From Oscillospiraceae bacterium (GTDB lineage Bacteria; Bacillota; Clostridia; Oscillospirales; Ruminococcaceae): a DNA stretch of 64,000 nucleotides. The notes under the pieces are model-generated. The model was not told the origin of the DNA and did not search any database. It was given only the letters and a program-made list of their open reading frames with translations. This document shows positions 7,280 through 17,504 of this stretch, piece by piece (within the stretch, counting starts at the first letter, position 1; each line of letters opens with the position of its first letter). The translations under genes and the position numbers were made by a program. The stretch is from NCBI GenBank assembly GCA_017518255.1, contig JAFWVK010000024.1, positions 31,117 through 95,116 on the forward strand. The letters are read 5' to 3'.

Positions 7280-9934
7280 TTACAGCTCTTTTTTCGTCTT
7301 GCGCTCTGCATTCAGGTTCTGCTCAGCAGCATTATTTTTCTGCACTCTGCTGTCAACGGTTTTTCTGGCCTTTGTGAGTTTAACCATCAGTTCCTTGCCG
7401 TTATTGGTTGAGGCTGCTTCAACCAAAGATGCGGCAGAATTGCTCCGCATGAGCTCTTTGAAGTCTTCGCGGTTCTTTACCTCCTGCGTAACCTCCGCAA
7501 CATATCTGTTGAAATCCGCCTGCTTCATCTTCTTCCCGTTCTGCGCTGCGCGCTCGCTCGCCTCTGCGACGGTACGGGCTGCGAGAACCTTCGCGATCTT
7601 TTCGCCGACGATCTCCTTAGTCTCTTTTTCTTCATAGAGGAACATTTGCGGCGTAAAGCATTCTTTCGCTTCCTTCATCGCCGCACGGACTGCCTTGTCA
7701 CCCATGCTCTTGCCGTCGAAGGTTTTATTCTGCTCCTTCATCTTCGCCTGCATGATCTTCTGCTCTTCTTCCTGACGGAGCTCAAGCTCGGCTTCCTTCC
7801 GGATTTCCTCCATATCAAGGAACTGCTTTGTATATTTCTCAATATCGGCCGCAGCATTATAACGCCGTTTTCCGCCGGGAGTCTTAGGCTGGAAGCTGCT
7901 GTCTGCTTCATCCGCGCCTGCTTCGGTGCGCTTTGCAAGCTGATATTTGACACTTGCCTTATAGGTATCCTTGAGAGTCTTTTTCACATCCGGATCAAAA
8001 AGCGCCTCTTCCCCTTTCGCCATCAGCATTCCCCGAAGCAGCCTTGTTTGCTCACGCAGTTCCTTGATCTCGTCAGAATCGTTGTGGAAGAGATCCATCG
8101 TGCCCGAATCCAATCCGTTGAGCGCTTCCTTCAGCTTCTTGGGACCGATCTTGTAGGCGAAAACCTTGTTGAGATCTTTCGCTCTGTTCTTCTCAATCTC
8201 CTTTGAAAGCGAATCATCAGACATTTGCTTTGCCTTGGTATCATCAAGCTCAACTTCTCTATACTTTGTGAAATTGCTGCCCTTTGCCTGATTGACAAGC
8301 TTCGAAAGCTTGTAGGGATCCTTCTCACTGACGAGTTTTTGATAGAGATCGGATTTTAAGATCGCGTCCTTATACAATTCCGTCAGCTTCTGCTTGCCGT
8401 CCGGTTCCGAAAGATAGCCCTGAGCCGGAGAAATGTCAATTGCCGGACAACCCTTTCTGATTTGATTCTCTGAATAACCTTGTTTCAAATTCAGAATTGC
8501 TTGGCCCAGTTCCGGTGAAGCCTTCAACGGGTCCATCTCTTGCAGGGTTTCTGTGAGTGAACGTCCGCTCATGGGAGGATCAAACTGCCTGCCGATCTTG
8601 TTAAGCAGCGAATCCGTCATCGCATCAATCTTCCGAAAGCTATCCGGAGCACCCTGCTCGGCATTCATAAGACCGGCATTCAGCAGCATATCAAAGGCAA
8701 TCTTTTTTCGTTCTTCGCTGCCTGCCTCCGGTGTTTCGTTCACCATCTTTGAGGCGGTCTGATAGAACTGATCGGCAGCCTCGGTCTGTGCAGCATATAC
8801 CTGAATTCTCTTCCACTCTTTTTCACTGAACATCTCTTTGACGCCAAGCTGCGGAATATCCTTCATTTCATTGAGAATTCTGAAATACTCTCTGTGATTG
8901 GCGTCCATTCGTGAACTTTTGTCACAATCCAATACACTCAGTCTGATAATGTCAGTGAAACTCTTCAAAGACCGTTTTACCGGTTCAAAGTCATGGTTCT
9001 GGTAAGCCTCCAGCGCCTTTTTTGTTTCCTCGCGGGAATTTTCCATAATATGGGAATAGTCGCGGGAACGGTCATCTCCCGGAATGATGCTCATATAGAT
9101 AAATTCGCGGTTCCAGTTTTTATAATAGAAATGTTCCAAGGGTCTGCCGGATTGCGTCATCTTTTTGTTGAAATCATAGCGGGTTCCGTCCATTGCCGTT
9201 CCGAGTGCGATGATTGCGACCATATCCGGCGTCAATCCTTCCGGAACAGGCAGCTTGGTATTATTATATTTTTCAGCCGCTTCCTGTGTAAAATATTTTT
9301 CCGGATCATCCGTACCCTTGATTTTTCCGTCCGGACCGAAGCGGGAAAGAATCAGCGATCTACGCTTCTCCTTACCGGCTGCATTATTCTTCATACTTTC
9401 CTGAGTGGATTTGAGATCCTTTGCTTCCTGCTCTTTACGGCGTCTTTCCTGTTCAGCGGGATCAATTTTTTTTCTTACACGTCTCTTCGGCTGCTCTTCA
9501 GCCTTCGGAGCTTCTTCTTTCTTTTCCGCAGGCTTTGGTGCTTCTGCCGCGTTCTGCTTCACCGCGCCCTTGTTATGAAGCTCACGTCTTTTGTTTTCGG
9601 CTTCAATTACCTTTGGATCCTGAAGCTGCGGATGCTTTTTGAACGTCTGGTAAAATGTATTCAGTTTTTCCTGAGAAGAAGCCAGCTCTTCATAATCATT
9701 CTGTTTCAGATTCTGCATGACCTCTTTCAGAGGCGTGTTCGCTGCCATTTCCGCAGCAAGGATTTCCGGATCTATTTCTGTCTCAGCATCCGGCAGTGCA
9801 TTGATATCGTCAACACCTGCCTGCCACATCATTGCGATAATCGCGCTGCATGCATGTTCCTTCACAGCCGCGTTTTTGTCATTCTGCATCAAATCCAGAT
9901 AATGTTCTTTATACTCCTTAAAACTCTTGGACAT
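7280..9934 (-). CDS. Large charged helical protein with SFKEYKE N-terminus, putative T4SS-associated substrate
   Basis: I do not recognise a family. The 884-residue product has an AGGAGG site before the start and no signal peptide or membrane segment. It starts MSKSFKEYKE, matching residues 6-13 of the 787-aa protein at the other side of the convergent pair. Residues about 120-195 are a Lys/Glu/Ala/Pro-rich linker including basic RRVRKK. Residues about 200-640 are a helical, globular-looking region, and the last 250 are Lys/Glu-rich coiled coil. A hairpin at 10068-10097 separates it from the operon upstream, and it has its own CTGCACCCAAAT motif. Being an exported or machine-bound protein is inference from position and the shared N-terminus. 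Confidence 0.7.
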   Translation of the reverse strand: MSKSFKEYKEHYLDLMQNDKNAAVKEHACSAIIAMMWQAGVDDINALPDAETEIDPEILAAEMAANTPLKEVMQNLKQNDYEELASSQEKLNTFYQTFKKHPQLQDPKVIEAENKRRELHNKGAVKQNAAEAPKPAEKKEEAPKAEEQPKRRVRKKIDPAEQERRRKEQEAKDLKSTQESMKNNAAGKEKRRSLILSRFGPDGKIKGTDDPEKYFTQEAAEKYNNTKLPVPEGLTPDMVAIIALGTAMDGTRYDFNKKMTQSGRPLEHFYYKNWNREFIYMSIIPGDDRSRDYSHIMENSREETKKALEAYQNHDFEPVKRSLKSFTDIIRLSVLDCDKSSRMDANHREYFRILNEMKDIPQLGVKEMFSEKEWKRIQVYAAQTEAADQFYQTASKMVNETPEAGSEERKKIAFDMLLNAGLMNAEQGAPDSFRKIDAMTDSLLNKIGRQFDPPMSGRSLTETLQEMDPLKASPELGQAILNLKQGYSENQIRKGCPAIDISPAQGYLSEPDGKQKLTELYKDAILKSDLYQKLVSEKDPYKLSKLVNQAKGSNFTKYREVELDDTKAKQMSDDSLSKEIEKNRAKDLNKVFAYKIGPKKLKEALNGLDSGTMDLFHNDSDEIKELREQTRLLRGMLMAKGEEALFDPDVKKTLKDTYKASVKYQLAKRTEAGADEADSSFQPKTPGGKRRYNAAADIEKYTKQFLDMEEIRKEAELELRQEEEQKIMQAKMKEQNKTFDGKSMGDKAVRAAMKEAKECFTPQMFLYEEKETKEIVGEKIAKVLAARTVAEASERAAQNGKKMKQADFNRYVAEVTQEVKNREDFKELMRSNSAASLVEAASTNNGKELMVKLTKARKTVDSRVQKNNAAEQNLNAERKTKKEL

Positions 9935-10012
9935 TGCTTAATCCTCCTGTTTGATATTCATTACTGAAGTCTCTGTCTGAGAACCTCTGTATAATATACT
10001 GTTCAAGCAGAC

Positions 10013-10024
10013 ATTTGGGTGCAG
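10013..10024 (-). promoter_or_regulatory. CTGCACCCAAAT motif upstream of the 884-aa gene (copy 2)
   Basis: On the minus strand this 12-mer differs from the copies at 4628 and 32571 only at the last base. It follows a terminator-like hairpin and precedes the start codon by about 80 bases. With the same 15-base gap used at 4655, the -10 position would read ATATTA (9992-9997). Confidence 0.55.
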
Positions 10025-10067
10025 TTTCCGTTAAAAAACAAAGAATTATGTGATTCTGTTCTGAAAT

Positions 10068-10097
10068 ATCCCCTGTACTGTTCAAAGTGCAGGGGAT
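10068..10097 (-). terminator. Terminator-like hairpin at the end of the secretion operon
   Basis: An 11-bp stem (ATCCCCTGCAC with one G-U pair) lies just after the stop codon of the 290-aa gene. The downstream minus-strand sequence is only weakly T-rich, so termination may be partial. Confidence 0.55.
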
Positions 10098-10103
10098 AAT
10101 CAC

Positions 10104-10976
10104 TTAACTATTCTCGTTTGTCCGATTGCTCTTCTTCCGGCTGCTTTCGTTCCGACCGCCCCGGGAAAGCTGAGAAGGAATTTCCTTATCAAATCTGCTG
10201 ACCGCACGCCGGATCGACAGGAAAGAGAGCAGTCCCCTGCTGCAATAAGCCCGCAGCATAAACCGCGTATTATGCTTGTCATTTGAGACCGGTACAAACA
10301 GCAGCACAACCGGACGGAAAATATAGCTTTTAATGTAACATGCGGGATATTCCGACTCCGTGACAAAAATCAGTCTTCTGCCGATCTTTTTCATTGCCCT
10401 GAGGACATCGAACAGTATTTTTGTATTGTTTTTCACAACGGAAGTATAAGGATATTGTTTCCGGGAGATTCCGTAGTAAATGGTTCGCAGTGCGCCGTCA
10501 TTGAAGCCGAATGCCGACACCCATGATCCGTTTCCGGCACCGTATGAACCGTCCTCGTAGACGACAAAGTTACCGAGCAAAACCTGTCGGATTTCCTTTT
10601 TGAAAAGCTTTTGCTCCAGCTCCTCCAGTTCTTCCTCGGTCAGCTGTTTGCCCTCCGGTTCCGCATCCGAATCCCCGTCATCCTCTGAATCTTCATCCTC
10701 CCAGGGTTCAGACTCTTCGTCATCATCCGGGTCTTCATCTTCGTCATATTTCAGGTCTTCCCAAAGCCCGGCATCCTCGTCATCCTCATCGTATTCCGGG
10801 TTCTCCGCAGTTTCCTCTGCATAATCCGTTTCCTCGCCGTCAATGTCTTCAAAGTCTAACAGATCATCTAATTTTTGATCGAGGTCATAATCTTCATCAT
10901 AATCATCATATGCCTGAGCCGAATTCTCGTACTTGTCGTCCGCGCTGCCGTAGGATTCCGTATTCTTTTTTCTCAT
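10104..10976 (-). CDS. Unknown acidic protein, last gene of the secretion operon
   Basis: The 290-residue product starts at the ATG at 10976, which overlaps the previous stop codon (ATGA) and has GGAGG in front. This indicates translational coupling. Residues about 15-120 are extremely rich in Asp and Glu and contain many Tyr. The rest is a compact basic domain with hydrophobic strands (RRLIFVTES, VVLLFVPVS) and ends in an Arg/Ser/Asn-rich tail. It has no signal peptide and no convincing membrane segment. No family was recognised. The acidic-then-basic layout and position suggest a cytoplasmic accessory factor of the secretion machine, which is inference. Confidence 0.65.
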   Translation of the reverse strand: MRKKNTESYGSADDKYENSAQAYDDYDEDYDLDQKLDDLLDFEDIDGEETDYAEETAENPEYDEDDEDAGLWEDLKYDEDEDPDDDEESEPWEDEDSEDDGDSDAEPEGKQLTEEELEELEQKLFKKEIRQVLLGNFVVYEDGSYGAGNGSWVSAFGFNDGALRTIYYGISRKQYPYTSVVKNNTKILFDVLRAMKKIGRRLIFVTESEYPACYIKSYIFRPVVLLFVPVSNDKHNTRFMLRAYCSRGLLSFLSIRRAVSRFDKEIPSQLSRGGRNESSRKKSNRTNENS

Positions 10977-11911
10977 CCGGTAACCTCCGCTGCACATAAA
11001 ACCCACTTTTGATTTCCGTTCAATTTGAATTGAAGCCGCTGTTCGATTCCGAGAGACTCGCTTTTCAGAACAAACACAGTATCATAGACTGATGACAATA
11101 AAATTTCAGCTTCCTCCCCTGACACTTCTGACTGCGCCGAGGACTGACTTGAATTCTGCTCATTCTGATTCGGTTCTTCCGACAGCTTTTCAATCAGCTC
11201 TGCCAAACTGAGATTTCTGTACTCATCAGGAATTTCTGACTGTAATGTCAGTTCTTTCTGCACAACTTCGATACACATATGTCCATTCTCGTCGAAATTT
11301 TGATAGCAAACAAACAGGTCTTCCGGCAATCCCTCCGGAATCTCAGCCGTCATCTGCCAGTCTCCGCCGTTCGGAAGCAGAATCCGGCTGCCGTCAGCGA
11401 GATACGGATATTGCGTATCCAGTGCACCGACAGTCGCCGTAACCTGCCGCATATCGGTAAGTGTCATCGACTTTTCGCCTTTTTCGTTCTCTGAAACATA
11501 GTAATCTGCATAGATTGTCACGGCATCGTAAGGGATTCCGGCAATCTCACTGCTTCTGCGAAAAACCGCAGTCGCATAACCGGTTTCAAGTGCTTTCAGC
11601 GAGAGGGTCAGCTTTCCTTTCTTCTCACTGTTCTCCTTGGAGAGATGTGCGACTTTTCCCGGCTCTGCCGCATATGTCCATGCAAGATTCGCCGATTTCG
11701 AGCCGTCAAGCTCAAACTTCATCTTTTGATTTGCTTTTGTAACATATACGGGATAATCCGTACCCTCAAAATAGAGTTCGCGGCTGCCTTTTTCCTCACG
11801 GTTTGCCAGAACAAATGCCAGTACAGTCACTGCGACGGCGGCGACAAGCACCGCCGCGCAGATGACTGCAAGCTTTTTATGGTTTTTGATATTATTGATA
11901 AAAGTACTCAT
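10973..11911 (-). CDS. Unknown single-pass membrane protein of the secretion operon
   Basis: The 312-residue product has a short basic N-terminus, one transmembrane helix at about 13-36, and about 275 residues expected outside the cell. The outer part is beta-rich, with a Gln/Ser/Asn/Glu linker near residues 245-265. The topology is that of a bitopic T4SS component such as VirB8/TcpC, but I see no VirB8-like NTF2 signature and the resemblance stops at topology. It lies 64 bp after the 1842-aa gene and overlaps the next gene by 4 bp. Confidence 0.65.
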   Translation of the reverse strand: MSTFINNIKNHKKLAVICAAVLVAAVAVTVLAFVLANREEKGSRELYFEGTDYPVYVTKANQKMKFELDGSKSANLAWTYAAEPGKVAHLSKENSEKKGKLTLSLKALETGYATAVFRRSSEIAGIPYDAVTIYADYYVSENEKGEKSMTLTDMRQVTATVGALDTQYPYLADGSRILLPNGGDWQMTAEIPEGLPEDLFVCYQNFDENGHMCIEVVQKELTLQSEIPDEYRNLSLAELIEKLSEEPNQNEQNSSQSSAQSEVSGEEAEILLSSVYDTVFVLKSESLGIEQRLQFKLNGNQKWVLCAAEVTG

Positions 11912-11975
11912 TGTTCAATCTTCCCGATGGTATTGATCAATCCTGTTTTGAAGTTCGCAACAGCCTCTTCACCTG

Positions 11976-14900
11976 TTACGGAAGCGCGCTTGCCGTCGTA
12001 GTTGTCGTTGTTGTTGTCGACGTGCTCGTAGATGTACCTGTCATAGTGCTTGTCGTTTGCTCTCCTGTCTCAACATTCTTGGGAACCGGAACAGCGATTG
12101 AAATCACATTCTGAATATTCTCATTGTCAATCGCCCAGATCGTGAAATCATAAGTATCGACTGTTACGGAGCCCTGATACTCCGGCGTAAATGCAAAGCC
12201 TTCTGCAAATCCGCCTTCCAGAGGAACTACCTCATCCGTCACATCTGTTTCCCTGCCATTGATCATCCATGATACAGCATATCCGTAACCGTTCTCACTC
12301 AGTTCAACAGACGGACGAATCTCAATCCGCTGTCCGATCTCCGCTTTGAGCGCAACAGGTGATTCCGTCGCGGTCGTCTTATAAACGCCGTCAATGGATA
12401 TGTCGCTCTTCAGCTTGACATTCCGGACAGAGAATGTCTTAGGAGTCGTATCAAATTTCATATTGACACTTCTGCGGTACACCGCGTTTTCAAGCCTTAC
12501 TCTGAATGAAATGTTGTCAACATGCCATGTCGCAGTACCCGTCTCATCCACAAGGCTGATTTCAAAGGCTGTCAATTCATTGCAGTCCGGCACAAACAGC
12601 TTGATTGTCGCACTTTCACCTGTGATAAAGTTATCAACGATCATTGTCTTACCGGTCTCAGGATCCTTCTTTGTATACGGCTCGATAAATGTCCGGATGT
12701 CGGGAATCGTCATGGTCTCGTTTTTCAGTCTGCTGGTCGTGTAGTGAATTCTCAACGTAACAGGGACATCCACACCTGCCTCGGCACCTGCTATTGCATC
12801 CGAAGTCTTAAATGTCAGTTCAAGCGGTGTCAGGGAAGTCAATCCTGCCAAGCCCTTTCTGTCCGCTTTCGGATCCGATTCAACAATCGTGTCATGCATG
12901 ACTTCTTTTTCCCGTATCTGGTTATCAACATAGAATTGCTTGTTGATACAGTAGCACCGTTCCAGAATATCGGCAGAATAATCCCTTGCCGCTCCGTCAT
13001 CATTCTTCGTGTTTGTATCGGCAGGAATATAATTGGCTACCAGCGCATTTTTGACCTCGGCTGTAATGTTGCCGAACGATACGATCTTATACGCTGTAAT
13101 CTCGCTGACATACGGAATATTAAACGGGATTTCTGCCATCATGCCGGCTCTGATCTTCTGAATGCCGACATCGGAAAAATACACATACGGAGTATAGTAC
13201 TTCTGCTGATGCTTCTCCGGCAAATTTTTGCTCAGGCTTGACTTATACTGAAACGCCACTGCAATATCATTGACATTCTTGTTTTCATCAGTCGGACCGA
13301 ACAGTGTCATTTCCCTTGTATTCTCCGTAAAGGAGATCATGAGATTCTGGCACTTTTTATCCTCAGATACTGAAGTTCTGGAAGGCGCCGCTTTGAGTCC
13401 CAAGGTCGCGGATGCACCGCCCAGGTGGAACTCATAGCGTTTGATAATGACATTGTCTCTGACCTGTTCGACAATTGCACGGTCAAACATCATTCTGGAA
13501 TTGCGGCAGGTAATGCCCAATGCCGTCAAAGTCTGCATATTGGATGCCGGAACACCCAGATAATAATACATTGCATCCTGTGTTCCGCTTCCTGCGGTAA
13601 ACAGAGAACTCTGCCGCACCTGCATCACCTTTGAGAACGGAAGCGTATACTGGAATGCTGCACTGACCTCCGTTGAAGCGACATCCCTGTTATATCCGGT
13701 CGGATACAGATAGAGATTCAGCGTATCATTGGTAGAATCGGGCAATCTGGTTACAGCGGATGTCCATGCCGTGCTTTCCGACCATGTTATTGTAGAGTCG
13801 GAGAATTGAATCTCACGCTTGACACGTTCACCGACCGGCAGCTCAATCTTCATACCCAGACTTTTCGCATATTCATCCTCATAAACCATACTGCATAGTT
13901 CGGATGTCTGCATATTGCGCAAGTAATCGCTTTCGTGATCGCCGTTCTGTTTCAGTATTACCGTACCGCTGTCGGAGAAAATCCGCGAAAGACTTATGCC
14001 GCTGATCACCCAGTAGGCAATACCTTTTGAACGGTTTACAACATACAGCGTCATACTCTTAATCGTTTTCACATCTGCAAGCGGCGGAAGAATGAATCGG
14101 TCGGTATGGTTCGGCCGGAGCATATAATCCGAATCCGTAACAGTGCCCAGCTTATTATACAGCGTCTGATCGCTTCCGTCGGAAGCACCTTCATAGGATC
14201 GCGGTGTTCGGTTCATATAGCTGTATAGCCTTGAAACGACGTCAAAGCTGACAGTCTGGGGCTGATCGTTCAGATCGAGATAGGTCAGGTCTGCTGCAAT
14301 ACTTGCTTCAAACGGCTCATAGCTTACATCCCACGGCCATGCACCGATTTCACAGTAAAGATAAATAACCTTCTGCTGATAAGAAACGGTATAGGTGCTT
14401 GCGAGTTCAACCAGCATACGGCCTTCCGGCTTTTTCTGTCCGTTCTGTGCTGCCCGGTCGCTGTAATCAATGCCGATCCAGCCGACATTATCGAATACAT
14501 ACTGCATTCCGGCACCGCCGTTCGTGCGCTCCGTGACGGTAATCCGCTCAATATTCAGCTTATCGAACACATCGCTTTCGCTCGAAACATCCTCCGGAAT
14601 AATACGGATTGCCGTAACATCGCCGTAGTTGCGGTTTACCTTGATAGCGAACAGTTCTTCCATTCCCGCCCGGAAACCGTCAGAGGTCAGCTGCTGGTTT
14701 GCAAGCACAAAAGCGCTGGTTCCGTTTTTGAACTGTAACTGGAAATAGAACTGGTTCCGCGAACCGGAATCACCGTTGACCGTATACTTCACGGAATCGT
14801 TCGCAACCTTGACCGTCACGTCATAAGTAAGCTTGGAGCGGATAAAACCGAAATCGCGCTGTGTATCCTCATAGGACATCGAATAACGCACGGTAGAATA

Positions 14901-17504
14901 ATCCGGCTCCGCGGCAGGAATCACAGTTCCGGTTCCGGTTGTGATGTTATACGACTTACCGGCCGTAAAAAGCAGTTTCAGTGTAATCGGGAACGGCGGA
15001 ATCACCGTATGCTTCAGCGTGCGGACAATCCGGTAATTGGATACAGCATTGATTGTATTCAGTGTCTGTGCATAGATTCGCCGTTTGCCGACAGAATCAA
15101 GAACAGAAACCGAGATACCGGCTATCTGAATCTCATCCGAAATATTATCGGTTGAGATCTGAACATTGGTAACAGCTGCCGCATCGTCCAGCGTCACCGG
15201 AAACTCGATATATTTTCCGGGCGAGGTTCCGTAGAGATAGCCGAAGTTTGCAAGCCGGTCATCGGCAGTCGGCCAGTAGCCGATATAGTTCTTGACCGCT
15301 TCCTTTGCTTTAGTCACCTGACTGTATTTCGTGTTTCCGGAATAATCCTGATACGTCAGCTGAATATTCAGATTACAGTTCAGTATTTTCCTGTCAATCT
15401 GATCTGTCCGGATACGAACCAGAAAATTCCCCATCGTCGGTGTTGCAATCAAAGGATCATCGGAGTCTTTATTATATTTAATCAGTTCAAAAGATGTCGT
15501 TGTACCGGGCGTGACACGGTAACCGCCCGCAATCGTCGTAGTAAAATAATATTCAGGCTTCGCTGACGAAAACGCAAATCCGTAGCTGTAACAGGTCAGC
15601 TTCTTTTGCGTTTCCGGATCTGTACCGTCTCCGTAATTGGACATCCGGCAGGTTCCCTTATAAACAGAAATACCTGCAATCGCAACCACGTCCTTATCGA
15701 GCAGAGCCTGTAATGTCGTCGTTGATTTGGTAGAATGCTTCATGCCGCCGAGTGCGATACTGGTTCGTGCAGCACCGCCGACATGGAGCCGAAGAGAGAC
15801 AAGCTGTTCATATTCCGGGAGGCGCGCCGTAAATGCGAGCGTATCACCGCGCTGTGCAAGGCCGATTGTTCGCACGGTATCCCCCAACAATTTGCTCTGT
15901 CCGAGAACGGACAGCAGCACCGGCATGGAAACGCTTCGCGTCCAGCCGTTTTTATCGCGGTATTCGACCTCAATTGCAAGCTGTTCCTCAACGGGACTGC
16001 TGGTAACTGAATTTGTCAGTGTCGGTCGGATCAGCGATTCAAGACCGGCATCCAACTGATCGGCAATGTCGATCCGGAAGGAATATAAATCGTCAGCCGG
16101 ATCAGACGTCTGTGACGTGTTGTCTCCCTCGTTTGAATTCTTCTTATCATTCAGCATTTTCAGGCGGTAATAAACAGAATCTTTGCCGCCCAGTATATGC
16201 AGCGTGTCATTGGTCGCGTGGAGCTGGACATGTCCGCCGTTTACGCTCTCCAATTTGCAGAGATACTGCTTACCGAGGCTGAGAAAATACTTGCCGGAAT
16301 AGAATCCGTATTCTCCGTAGCCGTTGATTTTTGTGACCTTGCTGATTGAAAGTCCCTGCACGGTCCAGCTGCCGTCGGACATAAACACATCTATCTCATC
16401 AACGGAAGAAATCGGATACTCGGTTTTGAAGAGAAACTCCTCTGTTGACCACTCCTGGAGTGCTTTTTCGGTCTGCGAGGGAGCATTGATTTCGTAGCCC
16501 ATAGATTTTAGAATACTATGTGTTTTTGTAAACCGGTCAGTCGTCATGTTCATTGTCTTTGTCGGTTCTCGTTTGGTCGTAGAGTCTATGGACATTTGAA
16601 AAGTCATATAATGTTTGTATTTTTCTTTCTCTTCTTTCATGTACTGCTGCGCAGCAGCTTCCAGATCTTCCCACGTTTCTCCGTCTGTCGGTGTACTGTA
16701 TATTCTTGTTTCAAAGTAAGTACTCGGCGTTTCCCGGCGCACTCTTGAGGTGATTTTATACTTGACCACATACTCTTTTGTAGTGACATTAATTTTCAAG
16801 CCCTTGATATAGTCATTCGCCGCTTGCAGGGAGAATGTCTTGGGGAAGATAAACTTCGTCTGCTGAATTTTATTTGTATCCGTGTAACGGATTGCAAAAT
16901 ACTCAACCGTATTACCGGCTTTGATACCCGTTGCAACCGACATGGTATAAAGGTTCTCGTTTTCCGGTACCGTATATGAGAGGCTCTGGTCCATTTCTTC
17001 CAGAAAATGTGAAACAGACGGTGCCGGCAGCGTCGGTTCCTCACTGCCGGTTATCATTTCCTCATCCCACGGCTGCTCGGACTCCGCCTGAACATCCAGC
17101 TGCTGCCCGTTCTCGGAAATCTTGATGTTGCTGTCATCCGGAACGGTTTGCCCGTTCTCTCCCGAAACAGATGTTCCTTCACCGTTTTGACTTCCGGGGC
17201 TGCCGGATTCATTTGTAACCATCGTGACAGCCGACCCGGAAACAACTACTCCTTCGCCGTTTTGTTCTCCGGAGCTGACAGGTGCATTTGCATTCTCCGT
17301 AAGAGCCGGGGTCGTTGAAGTCTGATCGTCTTCCACTGCACGCGCATGAATCATCATCGGCGCAAGCAGCGATTTGGTTAAGCCCGCCGCCCATTGATTG
17401 ACTTCGGGCGGCAGCGCCGAAGGCAGCCAGACAGCCAGCACTGCAAGAACCGTCAGACGCTTCCACAGGCGCTTTTTGGGAATCATTCTTTCTTTCTTTT
17501 TCAT
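11976..17504 (-). CDS. Very large secreted protein of the secretion operon, beta-rich
   Basis: The 1842-residue product begins with a basic stretch and a hydrophobic core (about residues 16-31), with possible cleavage after ARA near 56. A Ser/Gly/Asn/Glu linker to about 165 comes next. The long body (about 170-1800) is Thr/Ser/Tyr-rich and beta-rich, with repeated patterns such as strand-YR-strand and VTxIxI segments, suggesting many Ig-like or jelly-roll modules. The last 25 residues are a Thr/Ser run ending ASALP. There is no LPxTG motif, C-terminal membrane helix or SLH domain. Its start overlaps the STAS gene by ATGA. I infer a surface or extracellular adhesin-like part of the machine. 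Confidence 0.72.
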   Translation of the reverse strand: MKKKERMIPKKRLWKRLTVLAVLAVWLPSALPPEVNQWAAGLTKSLLAPMMIHARAVEDDQTSTTPALTENANAPVSSGEQNGEGVVVSGSAVTMVTNESGSPGSQNGEGTSVSGENGQTVPDDSNIKISENGQQLDVQAESEQPWDEEMITGSEEPTLPAPSVSHFLEEMDQSLSYTVPENENLYTMSVATGIKAGNTVEYFAIRYTDTNKIQQTKFIFPKTFSLQAANDYIKGLKINVTTKEYVVKYKITSRVRRETPSTYFETRIYSTPTDGETWEDLEAAAQQYMKEEKEKYKHYMTFQMSIDSTTKREPTKTMNMTTDRFTKTHSILKSMGYEINAPSQTEKALQEWSTEEFLFKTEYPISSVDEIDVFMSDGSWTVQGLSISKVTKINGYGEYGFYSGKYFLSLGKQYLCKLESVNGGHVQLHATNDTLHILGGKDSVYYRLKMLNDKKNSNEGDNTSQTSDPADDLYSFRIDIADQLDAGLESLIRPTLTNSVTSSPVEEQLAIEVEYRDKNGWTRSVSMPVLLSVLGQSKLLGDTVRTIGLAQRGDTLAFTARLPEYEQLVSLRLHVGGAARTSIALGGMKHSTKSTTTLQALLDKDVVAIAGISVYKGTCRMSNYGDGTDPETQKKLTCYSYGFAFSSAKPEYYFTTTIAGGYRVTPGTTTSFELIKYNKDSDDPLIATPTMGNFLVRIRTDQIDRKILNCNLNIQLTYQDYSGNTKYSQVTKAKEAVKNYIGYWPTADDRLANFGYLYGTSPGKYIEFPVTLDDAAAVTNVQISTDNISDEIQIAGISVSVLDSVGKRRIYAQTLNTINAVSNYRIVRTLKHTVIPPFPITLKLLFTAGKSYNITTGTGTVIPAAEPDYSTVRYSMSYEDTQRDFGFIRSKLTYDVTVKVANDSVKYTVNGDSGSRNQFYFQLQFKNGTSAFVLANQQLTSDGFRAGMEELFAIKVNRNYGDVTAIRIIPEDVSSESDVFDKLNIERITVTERTNGGAGMQYVFDNVGWIGIDYSDRAAQNGQKKPEGRMLVELASTYTVSYQQKVIYLYCEIGAWPWDVSYEPFEASIAADLTYLDLNDQPQTVSFDVVSRLYSYMNRTPRSYEGASDGSDQTLYNKLGTVTDSDYMLRPNHTDRFILPPLADVKTIKSMTLYVVNRSKGIAYWVISGISLSRIFSDSGTVILKQNGDHESDYLRNMQTSELCSMVYEDEYAKSLGMKIELPVGERVKREIQFSDSTITWSESTAWTSAVTRLPDSTNDTLNLYLYPTGYNRDVASTEVSAAFQYTLPFSKVMQVRQSSLFTAGSGTQDAMYYYLGVPASNMQTLTALGITCRNSRMMFDRAIVEQVRDNVIIKRYEFHLGGASATLGLKAAPSRTSVSEDKKCQNLMISFTENTREMTLFGPTDENKNVNDIAVAFQYKSSLSKNLPEKHQQKYYTPYVYFSDVGIQKIRAGMMAEIPFNIPYVSEITAYKIVSFGNITAEVKNALVANYIPADTNTKNDDGAARDYSADILERCYCINKQFYVDNQIREKEVMHDTIVESDPKADRKGLAGLTSLTPLELTFKTSDAIAGAEAGVDVPVTLRIHYTTSRLKNETMTIPDIRTFIEPYTKKDPETGKTMIVDNFITGESATIKLFVPDCNELTAFEISLVDETGTATWHVDNISFRVRLENAVYRRSVNMKFDTTPKTFSVRNVKLKSDISIDGVYKTTATESPVALKAEIGQRIEIRPSVELSENGYGYAVSWMINGRETDVTDEVVPLEGGFAEGFAFTPEYQGSVTVDTYDFTIWAIDNENIQNVISIAVPVPKNVETGEQTTSTMTGTSTSTSTTTTTTTTASALP

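Noticed and set aside
8993..9967. Long plus-strand open frame opposite the 884-aa gene
   Set aside because: It is a mirror of a Lys/Glu-rich coding sequence, has Phe/Leu/Arg-rich meaningless content and no ribosome site. The minus-strand gene has a perfect one.
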